From the NCBI GenBank assembly GCA_002369075.1, contig DFEG01000038.1:1-60195 (forward strand): a DNA stretch of 60,195 nucleotides, written 5' to 3'. The notes beneath the pieces were generated by a model. The model worked only from the letters and a program-made list of their open reading frames with translations, was not told where the DNA came from and did no database searches. Position 1 is the first letter of the stretch; each line of letters starts with the position of its first letter. Position numbers and translations under genes: made by a program. Origin of the DNA: Bacteroidales bacterium UBA3808. GTDB lineage: Bacteria; Bacteroidota; Bacteroidia; Bacteroidales; Paludibacteraceae. Of this stretch, positions 36,001 to 44,605 are shown piece after piece.

Positions 36001-39000
36001 GTAGAATACGAGATGCCGAAGATTGAATACACCAAGAAAACCGGTCAGGCAGTGGACATCAACTACACCAAAGACTCTGTAACCATGCTCGTTACCGCTG
36101 CCGATGGTGTGGCGAAGATCACTTATACCATCCGTCGTGAGGATCCGGCAGTCGCTACTTCCGGTCAAATTGAAGAGTTCGCGAAGAACGGTAACCCATG
36201 GGCGGAATTGGGCGGTACGGCTTATGCAGTAGAGGAGCCCAAACCGGCGGAACTGATTACCTTCACCCGGAAGGATGCTAAAGACTCTGTCGTATATATC
36301 CAGCATCCGGACTCGGTGGAGTGGCAGGTATTTGCTTCGGACGCAGCCAACAACCATACCTACATCCTTCGTTACCCGTCGGATAAATCGGATAATGACA
36401 AGTTGGCTAACCTCCTGATTGGCGGTGTACCCTACAGCGATTTCATCGCTTCGGAAAATGAGTTCACTATCGTTTCGGATACGATGATCGTCTTGGAGGC
36501 GGTGGGCGCTGAACCTGCACAGCGGATCGTGACCACCCAGACCGCTGCGGAAGGTGAGACAGTAGTGTATGAGACAGAGGTGACCGCCGAGAACGGTGTG
36601 GCTAAGAAGACCTATAAGACCACGGTTCGCCGTCCGCGCAGCAACAATGCGCTGTTAAGCGGTATCATGCTGGATAGTGTGATGATCGCGGACTTTGATC
36701 CCAATACCTTCAACTACATCGTTACACTCCCCACACCGGCTGTGAAAGTAAAACAACCGCAAATGCCGTCCGTCACTTATCTGGCGGGTCAGGCAGGGCA
36801 GAATATCCAGCTTACACCGGGAACGCTCAACGGGGATGCAACGGAGATTGTTGTCAAGAGCGAGGACGGCGCAATGGAGAATACCTATTTCGTGACAGTC
36901 AAGGCACAGAAAAGCGCGTGCGTGGATCTGACGGGCATTACGGTTAACGGAGAGCCCATTGACCAGTTCGAGCCGGGACGTCACTTCTACTCCAAATCGC
37001 TGAACACCAGCACGATTGAGGTGGACTACACGGCGGATGATCGCTTCCTGACGGTTACGCCGCAGGTTCAGACAATCTTCGCGAACCACCAGTACAACTA
37101 CAAACTGAGAGTGGAAGCCGAGAACGGAGACACCGCCATATATGAGGTAATGCTCTATATTGAGAACCAGTCCAACGATGCCCAACTGGCGAATATCCTC
37201 CTGGACGGCAAGGATTTCGTGGACTTCGAGCGAGCCCTCAACGAGAGCCTGACTTTCGACCCGGGTAACAACAGCTACGATATCAACCTCCCGTCCGGTA
37301 CGACCATCTGGCCTGAAGTGAGCGCACAACTCAAGATGGACGGACAGGCTGTGGCTATCTCCCATCGGAATGATTCGATTGTACTCAACGTGACGGCTGT
37401 GGATGGTGTAACCACCAACCAGTATGTGCTCCACTTCCTTGTGCCGCAGAGCCGCAACGCAAACCTCTCGATGATCTTCCTCAACGGAGACTCGATTAGC
37501 GACTTCAACCCGGGTACCTATTTCTATCAGCACAACCTGAAGGTAGGCGTACATGAACTGCCGGAGGTAACAGGTCAGAAGGCGGAGGGCGCACAGCTCA
37601 TCGCACCGGTAGTGATGGACCACGAGAAACGTCAGGCTACTATCAAGGTACAGGCGGAGAACAGAACCTACTCGACAACCTACGTCGTAGCCTTCCAATT
37701 CACGCAGTCCGATGTTGATACACTGGCGATGATCTATGCCAACGGAGACTCACTTGAGGGCTTCGACCCGCAGGTGAAGTACTACGAGAAGACACTGCCC
37801 GTAGGGACTACCGCTTTCCCCGAACTCTACTGGCAGGACGGTGACGACTACCAGACCGTTCATATGGATACCGTTTCCGGTGACTCCGCTTCGCTTGTAC
37901 GTCAGATCATCGTCACTTCGGAGAGTATGCACACGCGTACTTACACCGTTTCTTATGTTATCGAGAAATCGGCGGTGGATTCGCTCAGTATGATCTTCGT
38001 GGACCAGAAGCAGTTGCCGAACTTCAAACCCTCTGTTTACGAGTACGTTGATACGCTCTCTGCTTCTTATGCACAGGAACTGAACGGTGAAATGCCGTTG
38101 GTAGAGTACATCGCAGGGGATGATTATCAGAAAGTGATGGTATCTCAGATGCCGGAGGACGAGACTTATCTGGCGAACAACTCGCTCAAACAGAAGACGG
38201 TCATCACCGTGACGGCAGCGAACGGACGTTCCAAGACCTATACCATCCACTACCCGGTAGAACTCTCCGATGATGCCAAACTGAACATGATCATGCTGGA
38301 GGGCAAACCGCTTGCCAACTACGATGCGGAGAGATATAGCTACAAGGTGGAGATTGAGAGCAACTCGGCTATTCCGGTTGTCTCCGTTCTCAAGAAGGAA
38401 GAGGCGCAGACCTACGAGATCCGTGTAATGAACGATACCGTTCGTATTGATGTCATCGCCGAGTCCCGCAAGGATACTGCAACCTATACGCTGGCATTCG
38501 ACCGCATTCTCTCCGGTAACACAAGACTGAATAATATTATTCTCAATGATACCGCAAATGCCTTCGTATCGGTTAACCAGTTCCGCTTCAATCCGGCATG
38601 GGATTCATACACCGTAGATCTCAACTACGAACCCGGTATGGATAAGGAATCGCTCCTGCCGGCGATGGAGTTTGACCTTGCGGACTCGCTCCAATCGGTT
38701 CGTACGCAGCAGACGGAACTGGAGGACGGCAGTATTCAAATTGAGATTGTCGTCACGGCGCCGAACAAGGATGAAGGCTCGTACTTCATTACCTTCAAGT
38801 ATGCCAAGTCCGCGGATAATAACCTCAAGGCGATTTATATCAACAACGTGGCGTTGGAGAACTTCTCGCCGATGGAGACGGACTACACCTACGTGCACCC
38901 GTACGGTACCGACGAGTCTGAATACTTTACGAAAGAGGCGCTCACGTATGTCCTCTCTGACACGCTCGCAACGGCGGTTGACTCGATCTCGGATAACAAG

Positions 39001-39654
39001 ACAATCTTCATCACCGTCACCGCGCAGAACGGCAAGCAGAAAACGTATTCCATCAGCCAGACTACCGGAATGGACGATAATGCCGACCTGCTGTGGATTG
39101 CCGTGGATGGCGATACCATTCAGGGTTTCGATCCCGCACAGACCTTCTACGTCTATGACGTCTATAGGGGAGCTGCGGTACCGTCCGTGACGGCTAAACA
39201 GGCTTCGGACAACGCTTCGGACCCGACGGTGGAGGATGTAAGTGCTATCGGTGATACCTGCCGCATACGTGTCAAAGCCGCAAACGGTGATCTCAAGATA
39301 TACGAGGTATATATCCGTGAGACGCTCAATAAGAGTCAGGAGGCTACCGCCAATGATGTCCTCATTAAGCGCGTGCCGGGTGCTGCACAGATGTTCGTGG
39401 CTTCCATCCGCTCCGGTGTGACATTCGCACTGTACGACATTGACCGTCATGTGATACTCATGCCGACGGCGGTACCGGAAGCGAACCCGAACTACGCCGA
39501 TACCTATACAGACATGCAGGGTAAGGATGTACTCAATGATGTGCTCAACACCGGCGAAGGACTCCTTGTGGATGTCGAACTGGGCAAACCCTACATCTAC
39601 CTCTTCCTCTATAAAGGACAAAAGGTGAAATCAGGAATTATCCTTGCCCAGTAA
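30043..39654 (+). CDS. Giant secreted protein with about 30 cadherin-like repeats
   Basis: The 3203-residue protein has a signal peptide (MSKFFRRIFVLTAVALLSATVPA), then an N-terminal domain of the PCMD (putative carbohydrate metabolism) type (about residues 24-270: LTNADFEDWSD, SGNYSMRVQ). About 30 beta-sandwich repeats of roughly 85-100 residues follow, matching the cadherin-like b-sandwich family: each has NxxLxxIxVDG, FxPxxxxYxVxLPxGTT and a TYTIxF end. Around residues 1570-1790 lies a second PCMD-like domain with different codon use. The last 80 or so residues (GKPYIYLFLYKGQKV, KSGIILAQ) look like a C-terminal sorting tail. It is probably a surface filament or adhesin, or binds glycans. 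The ATG at 30043 is chosen because it begins the signal peptide. Confidence 0.9.
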   Translation: MSKFFRRIFVLTAVALLSATVPAQQLTNADFEDWSDAAFDGQPQPAGWNASNVTQFGFKFNFAHREAGHSGNYSMRVQDQSVGAAGITEVSPGYFSLGQPWVYIPSLTQVGAATAGTVGGIRWQFRPDTMSVWIKRTGANVDKEDFYLLYYAWERDASSNAYKGKNGNCTSYQRTNEESDIRIALNANDCGTQVDGQQVSEGMWRERREYGEWTNIRVPIYYLNGNTTKWMNIIFSASNYPNARSNSGLYDGNSLFVDDVQLIYSSKIQTLLVDGMNWNGFDPNSTEVQYYALGEDATTVPDITAKRGAGTLTNASGKSKTFPGRFLEIGPGKEMQIVKGDLNNTPTVITVTSEDGLSTTVYKIQFQKAASSNAKLAGITYTLDGVETALPDFAPNTSNYTLSLPYGTTQVPTIACTTQENGQTVQITQAASLSDNATIHVTAPNGTATKDYTVSFTIAQLADNNLAGIEVNGTALPGFNPTQTNYKVSLPVGTSTLSVVPVKKYDGQTVTVSPATMPTGTAIDGTVVEIAVTTPGNQTPRKYRLTIRLEASSYSYLGGLAITGDQINQVTPHVADNPTQIDFAPDNMIYYVTLNMGATTLPEISYTPGDAFQTVSLTTFDGVDGTARVTVTAGNNSDQSVYKIVFNTLKSDVSTLADIKIGGVSIPDFAPSKTSYTIALPVGTTQMPLIEAVPGDDYQNVVVTEAGLNGKTRITVTAGDGSTTIYQIAFSVEAFTDNTLQSLSVAGFSLQNAAGENMDFHPDTLEYWVNLPQGTTARPEVTYELQNAAMQSASARGASDLPCDYRVTVRPQSGASQTYVIHFTVTTSNNTDLAMLYLDGTPVSGFRADSLHYIDSLPEGVSRIPSVTFDKAEKEQRVVSVLDGKRQTITVTAQDGRTKKEYVIDFIVRASANAYLEMIYLDGAALSGYTKQTLEYTVHLTDARCPAVTVAKAAGQQVTITAPYGLGDATIKVLPETGAGNTYTIHFVAPANESVQLLGITIDGTGIDPFKADSMNYTATYSGSHPAIGYVKKAGQTVNLLWKGDVAYIQVADTEGNKAIYSISFTRLYSSDNMLEGIYADGVLIDGFDPANRTYAYTLEPGAAYPVITYKAKENTQVLFFGQLSQGKWGITVQAEDQAVEAATYTVTYTFNKYSDITLKKLEVEGYAFTYEKNTTSYGPFAIDEGAALPLVTAVPEEGQSVIQYNENDSTQKVLVMAENGNTNVYTIRYTRVKSNNVKLANILVDGAPLFGFTPDITDYTVTLPRTATVVPNVNPVAQLPNQTVTTYFSQPGGVTRIHVEAQDGSTGDYTIAFSIEKSDNTLLKTLKINNIDRDVNTTEYTFDVPFGTAQPYDIHYTLEDGQRVRFVDAPLSGVTKIIVTNEKGDNSRTYTISYNMAQPQGENKVAKVKYTYVNASDATVDGELEPVEGDNVVDLPYGAKSFTVTEVVKNYTDQSIQFYNGGIRRGAKIIAVANRDGENDVEYTITPKMPKFDTTGKLKELKFNGSLVPNFHPDVYNYIINVTAQPGASDFEAKDYDGNTVIGALAADAEKKKQITFTVEGGETYSVCWFYANDKDPFDFRDPWVSANEGAGFKPSAKWHVIADYTWGYDFSLVGYHIPYTAGKEVSRYGANGALLSTLRQGALRQSLPGMMSLSPMSVSIDENGNSRTSVSQTASDGVQFRNTPEWLTFDYDPLTANSINSWSIKVYMSSGTSQELATYTGDYSNKNNLVEDVRLTLNYPSGAVTNKLNAVLNSCEKENAHDMNGYGANQYSDLVLQNMHLTYSSAFSAGTVDGEAMTLAGTTFTKTVSDDYVGVPALKFTGAVHDQTQKIEWLNGGEWINGQLTAQVINYGENALEELRDSTIYTVVLSRTPVTSVEHTASFGSFPTTVSNDTVYVNLPYGTKQLPDLTVTPESIHQLVTMTKRNNSVTVKVTAEDNSEKTTVYVFREVKGNDAALDGFSAVDKNNNDVTVETVDAPTYTYKVVEYEMPKIEYTKKTGQAVDINYTKDSVTMLVTAADGVAKITYTIRREDPAVATSGQIEEFAKNGNPWAELGGTAYAVEEPKPAELITFTRKDAKDSVVYIQHPDSVEWQVFASDAANNHTYILRYPSDKSDNDKLANLLIGGVPYSDFIASENEFTIVSDTMIVLEAVGAEPAQRIVTTQTAAEGETVVYETEVTAENGVAKKTYKTTVRRPRSNNALLSGIMLDSVMIADFDPNTFNYIVTLPTPAVKVKQPQMPSVTYLAGQAGQNIQLTPGTLNGDATEIVVKSEDGAMENTYFVTVKAQKSACVDLTGITVNGEPIDQFEPGRHFYSKSLNTSTIEVDYTADDRFLTVTPQVQTIFANHQYNYKLRVEAENGDTAIYEVMLYIENQSNDAQLANILLDGKDFVDFERALNESLTFDPGNNSYDINLPSGTTIWPEVSAQLKMDGQAVAISHRNDSIVLNVTAVDGVTTNQYVLHFLVPQSRNANLSMIFLNGDSISDFNPGTYFYQHNLKVGVHELPEVTGQKAEGAQLIAPVVMDHEKRQATIKVQAENRTYSTTYVVAFQFTQSDVDTLAMIYANGDSLEGFDPQVKYYEKTLPVGTTAFPELYWQDGDDYQTVHMDTVSGDSASLVRQIIVTSESMHTRTYTVSYVIEKSAVDSLSMIFVDQKQLPNFKPSVYEYVDTLSASYAQELNGEMPLVEYIAGDDYQKVMVSQMPEDETYLANNSLKQKTVITVTAANGRSKTYTIHYPVELSDDAKLNMIMLEGKPLANYDAERYSYKVEIESNSAIPVVSVLKKEEAQTYEIRVMNDTVRIDVIAESRKDTATYTLAFDRILSGNTRLNNIILNDTANAFVSVNQFRFNPAWDSYTVDLNYEPGMDKESLLPAMEFDLADSLQSVRTQQTELEDGSIQIEIVVTAPNKDEGSYFITFKYAKSADNNLKAIYINNVALENFSPMETDYTYVHPYGTDESEYFTKEALTYVLSDTLATAVDSISDNKTIFITVTAQNGKQKTYSISQTTGMDDNADLLWIAVDGDTIQGFDPAQTFYVYDVYRGAAVPSVTAKQASDNASDPTVEDVSAIGDTCRIRVKAANGDLKIYEVYIRETLNKSQEATANDVLIKRVPGAAQMFVASIRSGVTFALYDIDRHVILMPTAVPEANPNYADTYTDMQGKDVLNDVLNTGEGLLVDVELGKPYIYLFLYKGQKVKSGIILAQ

Positions 39655-39674
39655 CGATTTTAGGGCGTAAATCA

Positions 39675-39714
39675 AAAAAAATCCCGCTTACATTTGCGTA
39701 TGTGGGATTTTTTT
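39675..39714 (+). terminator. Hairpin with T-run after the giant gene
   Basis: AAATCCCGC (about 39679-39687) can pair with GTGGGATTT (about 39702-39710), followed by a run of T residues. A-rich sequence on the 5' side makes it usable in both directions. The loop contains the TTTG of the next promoter. Confidence 0.6.
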
Positions 39715-39724
39715 TGTACCTTTG
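39693..39724 (+). promoter_or_regulatory. Promoter of the GT4 gene
   Basis: TTTG at 39693-39696 and TACCTTTG at 39717-39724 are 20 bp apart. The GT4 gene begins 41 bp further on. The -33 element lies in the loop of the preceding terminator-like hairpin. Confidence 0.6.
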
Positions 39725-39765
39725 CAGCCCGAATCCTGAATTATTAATTTGAAACTAACAATCCG

Positions 39766-40938
39766 ATGTACGGTATATTCAACGATAACTTTCCTCCGAT
39801 CCTGGACGGAGTGGCATTAACGGCTCAGAATTATGCCTATTGGTTGCACGAGAAAGGGTACGATGTGCGTGTCATCACTCCGTACGCACCCGGAGCCGGA
39901 GAGATTATAGAATCGGCTCCTTATCCAATCAACCGGTATGTGTCTGTCCCCATTCCGTTCCGCCATCCGTACCGCTACGGTTTGCCGTACGCGGATGCGG
40001 CTTTTTGGCATAACTGGAGAAAGATGCGTTTCGAGCTGGTACATGCCCACTGCCCCTTCACTTCCGGCTCATTGGCGTACCGCGCGGCACGAAAGCAGAA
40101 TATACCGCTCGTGGCTACTTTCCATTCCAAGTACCGCCAGGATTTTGAGCACAATGTGTCCAATAAGAGGGTGGTGGACTGGATGGTGAGACAGATCGTC
40201 TCGTTCTTTGAGAAAGCAGATGAGGTATGGATCCCGCAGGCTGCCGTGGAGCCTACGCTCCGCGAGTACGGCTATAAAGGTCACGTCGAGGTGGTGGAGA
40301 ACGGAAACGATTTCTCTACGCCCGTGCGTCTCATTACGGAAATGCGCGCACAGATGAGGGAGGAACTGGGCATGGGCGACGACGAGACAATGTTGCTCTT
40401 CGTCGGACAGCATATATGGGAGAAGAATATCGGCTTTATTCTTGACTCGCTGGCACTGCTGAAAGGAAAACCGTTCCATCTCTTTATGGTGGGAACCGGC
40501 TATGCCGTGCGTGAAATACGCCGGAAGATTAAGGAACTTGCCCTTCAGGATTATGTTACGCTCCTTGGTAACATACACGACCGCGAGCGTCTGAAACGGA
40601 TAGATGCCGCAGCGGACTTGTTCCTCTTCCCCTCGCTCTACGATAATGCGCCTCTGGTGGTAAGAGAGGCGGCGGCAATGCATACTCCGGCTTTGATGCT
40701 GCAGGAAAGCACGGCGGCGGAAGTGATAGAGAAAGATGTAAATGGGTTCCTCACACCCAACGACATACACGCTTATGCCGACAGGTTGGCGTGGCTCATG
40801 GAGCACCCGGATATACTGACCAAGGTGGGCGACAAAGCCTCTACTACCATTGCGCGCTCATGGGAGAATGTGATTGATGAGGTCATCCTCAGGTACAAGG
40901 ATATACAGGAGTCTTACCGTTTGAGTCACGGGAAATAA
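39766..40938 (+). CDS. Glycosyltransferase family 4
   Basis: The 390-residue protein has a GT-B fold of the GT4 family. The N-terminal domain starts with MYGIFNDNFPPILDGVALTA and contains HAHCPFTSGSLAYRAAR and FHSKYRQDFEH. The C-terminal donor-binding domain has LLFVGQHIWEKNIGFILDSL, the LFLFPSLYDNAPLVVREA segment with the family's E-x7-E-like pair, and TAAEVIEKDVNGFLTPND. It would transfer a sugar from a nucleotide donor to a lipid or glycan acceptor at the cytoplasmic membrane face. A promoter lies at 39693-39724. It is followed after 21 bp by the DUF5686 gene, probably in one operon. Confidence 0.92.
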   Translation: MYGIFNDNFPPILDGVALTAQNYAYWLHEKGYDVRVITPYAPGAGEIIESAPYPINRYVSVPIPFRHPYRYGLPYADAAFWHNWRKMRFELVHAHCPFTSGSLAYRAARKQNIPLVATFHSKYRQDFEHNVSNKRVVDWMVRQIVSFFEKADEVWIPQAAVEPTLREYGYKGHVEVVENGNDFSTPVRLITEMRAQMREELGMGDDETMLLFVGQHIWEKNIGFILDSLALLKGKPFHLFMVGTGYAVREIRRKIKELALQDYVTLLGNIHDRERLKRIDAAADLFLFPSLYDNAPLVVREAAAMHTPALMLQESTAAEVIEKDVNGFLTPNDIHAYADRLAWLMEHPDILTKVGDKASTTIARSWENVIDEVILRYKDIQESYRLSHGK

Positions 40939-40959
40939 GAAACGAAAAACAGGTAAATA

Positions 40960-43752
40960 GTGAAAGGTTTTAAGGTATTAGTGATATTAACTGCGCTGCT
41001 GATGAGCGCGTTGGGAGGTGCGGCACAGACAACCTCCGTTTCCGGCGTCGTCGTTGACGCGGATACAGGCGAGAAACTGCCTTTTGTGCAAATCTACTTC
41101 ATCAAACCCTCCAGCGAGGGCTCTCTCGCTACACAGTATGGCACAACTTCGGATATAGATGGTAACTTTTCTCTCTCCAACCCCTCCGGCTATACGACCA
41201 TCAACTTCCAGATGATGGGCTACAAGACGGAGATGTACACTGTTCGCACAGGGCAGGAGAAAAGGAACGTTAAGGTGAAAATGAAACCCGACGTGTATGG
41301 TCTTCAGGACATCGTCGTTACTCCTAAGAACCGCAAGCAGAAATACCGCCGCAAGGGCAATCCTGCTGTGGAACTTATCAAGAATGTCATCGCTCATAAA
41401 GACTCCTTTCAGGTCAAGTCGGCGGATCACTATACTGCCGGAACGTACCACCGTATGTCTTTCGCATTGGATAATTTCCATCCGAATTTCCAAAAAGGGT
41501 TCTGGAAGAACTTTCAGTTTATTGAGAAATACATAGACACAACCGATGTCTATCCGGCACTCACCCTTTCCATCCGCGAGAAATTGGGTAAGGAGTACTA
41601 TCAGGATCGTCCGCACCGTGAGAAGAAACTTCTCGAGCGCGAGCGTGTCTTTGGTCTGGAGTCCCTTCTCTCTACGCAGTCGCTGGAAACGAATATGAAG
41701 GCTGTATTCAACGATGTGGATATATACGACGATAACATGAAGCTTCTCTTTAACCGCTTTGTGTCGCCTGTCTCATCCACTCTCGCCGTCTCGTACTACC
41801 AGTATTATATCATGGACACAATCAAACTCGACGGGGACTCCGTGATAGACCTTGCTTTCGTGCCTGTGAACTCCGAGTCCTATTCTTTCACCGGACACCT
41901 TTATATAATGAACGATAGTACGTATAAGATCAAGAAATACGCCATTAACATTCCTCCGCACATTAACCTCAACTTCGTCTCCAACTACTCGATAGAGCAT
42001 GAGTATAAGAAGCTGGATAACGGGCTCTGGGCGCCGGGGCGTACCAGTACGTTCTGTAAGTTCTATCTTACCAACAGGAAACGCACGCTCCTTGCGCGGC
42101 AAACGAAGATATACACGGACTTTGACTTTGATACCAAACTTGGACCGGAGGTGTTTTCTTACGCCAATCCGGTAGATACCATCAAAACCTACGACACCAT
42201 CTCCATTCGGGAGGACTTTAAGTTCTGGGACGACCACCGTCCTGAACCTCTTTCTTTCTACGAGAGTTCGGTGATGAACCTCGTCGATGAGTTCAAGCAG
42301 ACACCTAAGTTCAACAGTCTCCTGATGCTCTTCGATGCGATGACAACCGAGTATGTGCCTACAGTTCCGTCAAGCCGCTGGGGGGAGTCCAAATGGGATT
42401 TCGGACCTATCTACAATACCATCAGCTGGAATATGCTGGAGGGAGTGCGTCTCCGTATCGGAGGGCAGACTACCGCCAATCTTCACCCCCAACTCTTCTT
42501 CTCCGGATACGTGGCGTTTGGTACCAAAGACTTGCTCCCGAAATATAATGCGACCCTCATCTATTCTTTCAACAAGAAACGCTACCACATCTACGAGCCC
42601 CTCCGCGACTATCTCTCCCTCACGGCGCAATACGACGTGGAACAGCCCGGACAGCAGACAGGAGTCATCGATAGGGATAATATCATTATGTCTATACCGA
42701 CCGGTACGCCCACAATGCCTAATCTACAGTATATATTCCGTACGCGCCTGCAGTATTACAAGGAGTTTCCCAACCACCTCTCTTTCAAGACGTATTTCGA
42801 TTACGAATACAATCAGGCTGCAGGGGCTATGCGTTATGACCGTGTTGTCTGGCAGGATACCCTTCATTATACCACCGTTGCGACGCAGAACCAGTTTCAC
42901 CAGAATGCCTTTCATAACTATCAGCTTACCGCGGAACTGCGCTATATGCCGGGTTCAACAATGCTCATGAACCGCATGGGAGTGGAGACGCCCTTTACTC
43001 TGGAGCAGGACGCGCCGGTCATATCCATCCGTCATCAGATCGGTTATATTGACGACCGTATCCTTGCCGATGCTTCCGGCACAAAAGGACAGGGATTCTT
43101 CTATAACCGGACGGAACTGACGGCGGAAAAACGATTCTGGTTCTCCTCTTTCGGACACCTTGATGCGCGTCTGCAGACCGGTTATGTGTGGCAGAAAGTG
43201 CCGTTCACCAAACTCTTCTTCCCGCAGACCAGTACATCCATTCTCCTCGGTAAAAACGCGTTCAACCTCATGAAGCCGATGGAGTTTATGTTTGATGCCT
43301 ACGTCAGTCTCTATGCTACGTATTTCTTCAAGGGATGGATACTCAACCGTATTCCGGGTATCAACCGCCTCAAACTACGCGGAGTGGTCAGTTTCTCTAT
43401 CATTTACGGTGGTCTGACCAAAAAGAATAACCCGTATTTTGCAGGTAACGAAGGTCTGTATGCCCTGCCGAATAACGAGTCCAGCTTTATCTATGACCAG
43501 GCGGATCCCACCATCGTTACCGCCGGTGCTACGTCCTCGCCGATCGGCAAACTGCCGTATATGGAACTTACCGCAGGATTTGAGAACATCCTCAAATTCA
43601 TCCGCATTGATTACGTACGCCGGTTGACTTACAATGATTATGAGCTGCCGATTATGGTTCAAAACGCGAATGGTGAGATGGTTCACGCACGCCGTCGTAT
43701 CGGCGGGTGGGGACGTAATGGTGTTAAACTGACGGTGCGTTTCGCACTTTAA
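40960..43752 (+). CDS. DUF5686 outer-membrane protein with carboxypeptidase-like domain
   Basis: The 930-residue protein begins at a GTG with a signal peptide (KGFKVLVILTALLMSALGGAA). An N-terminal carboxypeptidase-like regulatory domain follows (VSGVVVDADTGEKLPFVQI, then DGNFSLSNPSGYTTINF), after which a lysine/arginine-rich segment (PKNRKQKYRRKGNPAVEL) leads into the long DUF5686 region. Many aromatic alternating beta strands in the second half (FFYNRTELTAEKRFWFSSFG, YATYFFKGWILNRIPG) suggest an outer-membrane beta-barrel. The role of the family is not established. It sits between the GT4 gene and a smaller beta-barrel gene (19-bp gap). Confidence 0.88.
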   Translation: MKGFKVLVILTALLMSALGGAAQTTSVSGVVVDADTGEKLPFVQIYFIKPSSEGSLATQYGTTSDIDGNFSLSNPSGYTTINFQMMGYKTEMYTVRTGQEKRNVKVKMKPDVYGLQDIVVTPKNRKQKYRRKGNPAVELIKNVIAHKDSFQVKSADHYTAGTYHRMSFALDNFHPNFQKGFWKNFQFIEKYIDTTDVYPALTLSIREKLGKEYYQDRPHREKKLLERERVFGLESLLSTQSLETNMKAVFNDVDIYDDNMKLLFNRFVSPVSSTLAVSYYQYYIMDTIKLDGDSVIDLAFVPVNSESYSFTGHLYIMNDSTYKIKKYAINIPPHINLNFVSNYSIEHEYKKLDNGLWAPGRTSTFCKFYLTNRKRTLLARQTKIYTDFDFDTKLGPEVFSYANPVDTIKTYDTISIREDFKFWDDHRPEPLSFYESSVMNLVDEFKQTPKFNSLLMLFDAMTTEYVPTVPSSRWGESKWDFGPIYNTISWNMLEGVRLRIGGQTTANLHPQLFFSGYVAFGTKDLLPKYNATLIYSFNKKRYHIYEPLRDYLSLTAQYDVEQPGQQTGVIDRDNIIMSIPTGTPTMPNLQYIFRTRLQYYKEFPNHLSFKTYFDYEYNQAAGAMRYDRVVWQDTLHYTTVATQNQFHQNAFHNYQLTAELRYMPGSTMLMNRMGVETPFTLEQDAPVISIRHQIGYIDDRILADASGTKGQGFFYNRTELTAEKRFWFSSFGHLDARLQTGYVWQKVPFTKLFFPQTSTSILLGKNAFNLMKPMEFMFDAYVSLYATYFFKGWILNRIPGINRLKLRGVVSFSIIYGGLTKKNNPYFAGNEGLYALPNNESSFIYDQADPTIVTAGATSSPIGKLPYMELTAGFENILKFIRIDYVRRLTYNDYELPIMVQNANGEMVHARRRIGGWGRNGVKLTVRFAL

Positions 43753-43771
43753 TGAGAAGAAAGGAGGATTT

Positions 43772-44596
43772 ATGAAACCGCAAACAGCAATACAACAACT
43801 GATCCTGTGCTCTTTGCTCTTCTTGTGCTTTGTCCCTTGTTTTGTAACGGCACAGACCCAGGTCTCGCAGATTGACCGGATTGTCGATGCACCCATGCCT
43901 AAGGCGGGTGCCTATATGGACTCGATCCTGTCACCCAAGGCGAAAAAATGGATATCCGAGCAAGGACTCGACTCTCTTGATCAGGAGAAGATACCGAAGA
44001 TTGTAACCATGGGTGTCTTGGCTTCGGCTAACCTCAGTAGTTTCCTGACTTCTACCCGTGCCGACTCCAAGATCAAGACCACTTCCTCTTACATGCGTGT
44101 CGGAGCCGAGATAGGCGGATTTATGGATTTCATGGTCATGCGCCATTTCGCTATTCAGGCACGACTTGTCTTTACGGCGGAGCAAAACCAGTTTGGTATC
44201 GACGATGCTACCAATCATCTCTGGGCGTTCGGTATGGATATTCCGGTCCTCTTTATGTACCGCTTGGGAAACCTTCAGAAAGGTTACTGGTCTGTCGGTG
44301 GCGGCCCCTTTGCCCATTTTACTTTCGCCAGCAATAAAGGTCAGTATTCCAACACAGAGCAGATTACCGCCGCCACTACGGCGCACCCGTTCTATGTCGC
44401 TCTCCATGATAACCATGCCGGTATCATGGTGCACGCTAACTACGAGTTCCCTATCGGTATTCAGATTGGAGCCAATTATCTGATCAGTCTCTCTGATATC
44501 TTCGGTTATTATAAGAACACGAAAGGCACCGACCTCAATAACGTCGCGTTCTATCCGCAACGTATATCTCTCGGTATAGCCTATCGCTGGAAATAA
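43772..44596 (+). CDS. Predicted outer-membrane beta-barrel protein (PorT-like)
   Basis: The 274-residue protein has a signal peptide (IQQLILCSLLFLCFVPCFVTA) and then a region starting VSQIDRIVDAPMPKAGAY. From about residue 90 there are alternating strands typical of small 8-stranded barrels (GVLASANLSSF, YMRVGAEIGGFMDFMVMRHF, IQARLVFTAEQNQ, WSVGGGPFAHFTF, GIQIGANYLISLSD) ending in an aromatic residue (YRWK). This is consistent with a PorT/opacity-type barrel. It follows the DUF5686 gene after 19 bp and precedes the DMT transporter gene after 9 bp. Exact function is unknown. Confidence 0.8.
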   Translation: MKPQTAIQQLILCSLLFLCFVPCFVTAQTQVSQIDRIVDAPMPKAGAYMDSILSPKAKKWISEQGLDSLDQEKIPKIVTMGVLASANLSSFLTSTRADSKIKTTSSYMRVGAEIGGFMDFMVMRHFAIQARLVFTAEQNQFGIDDATNHLWAFGMDIPVLFMYRLGNLQKGYWSVGGGPFAHFTFASNKGQYSNTEQITAATTAHPFYVALHDNHAGIMVHANYEFPIGIQIGANYLISLSDIFGYYKNTKGTDLNNVAFYPQRISLGIAYRWK

Positions 44597-44605
44597 GCTA
44601 CTGTT

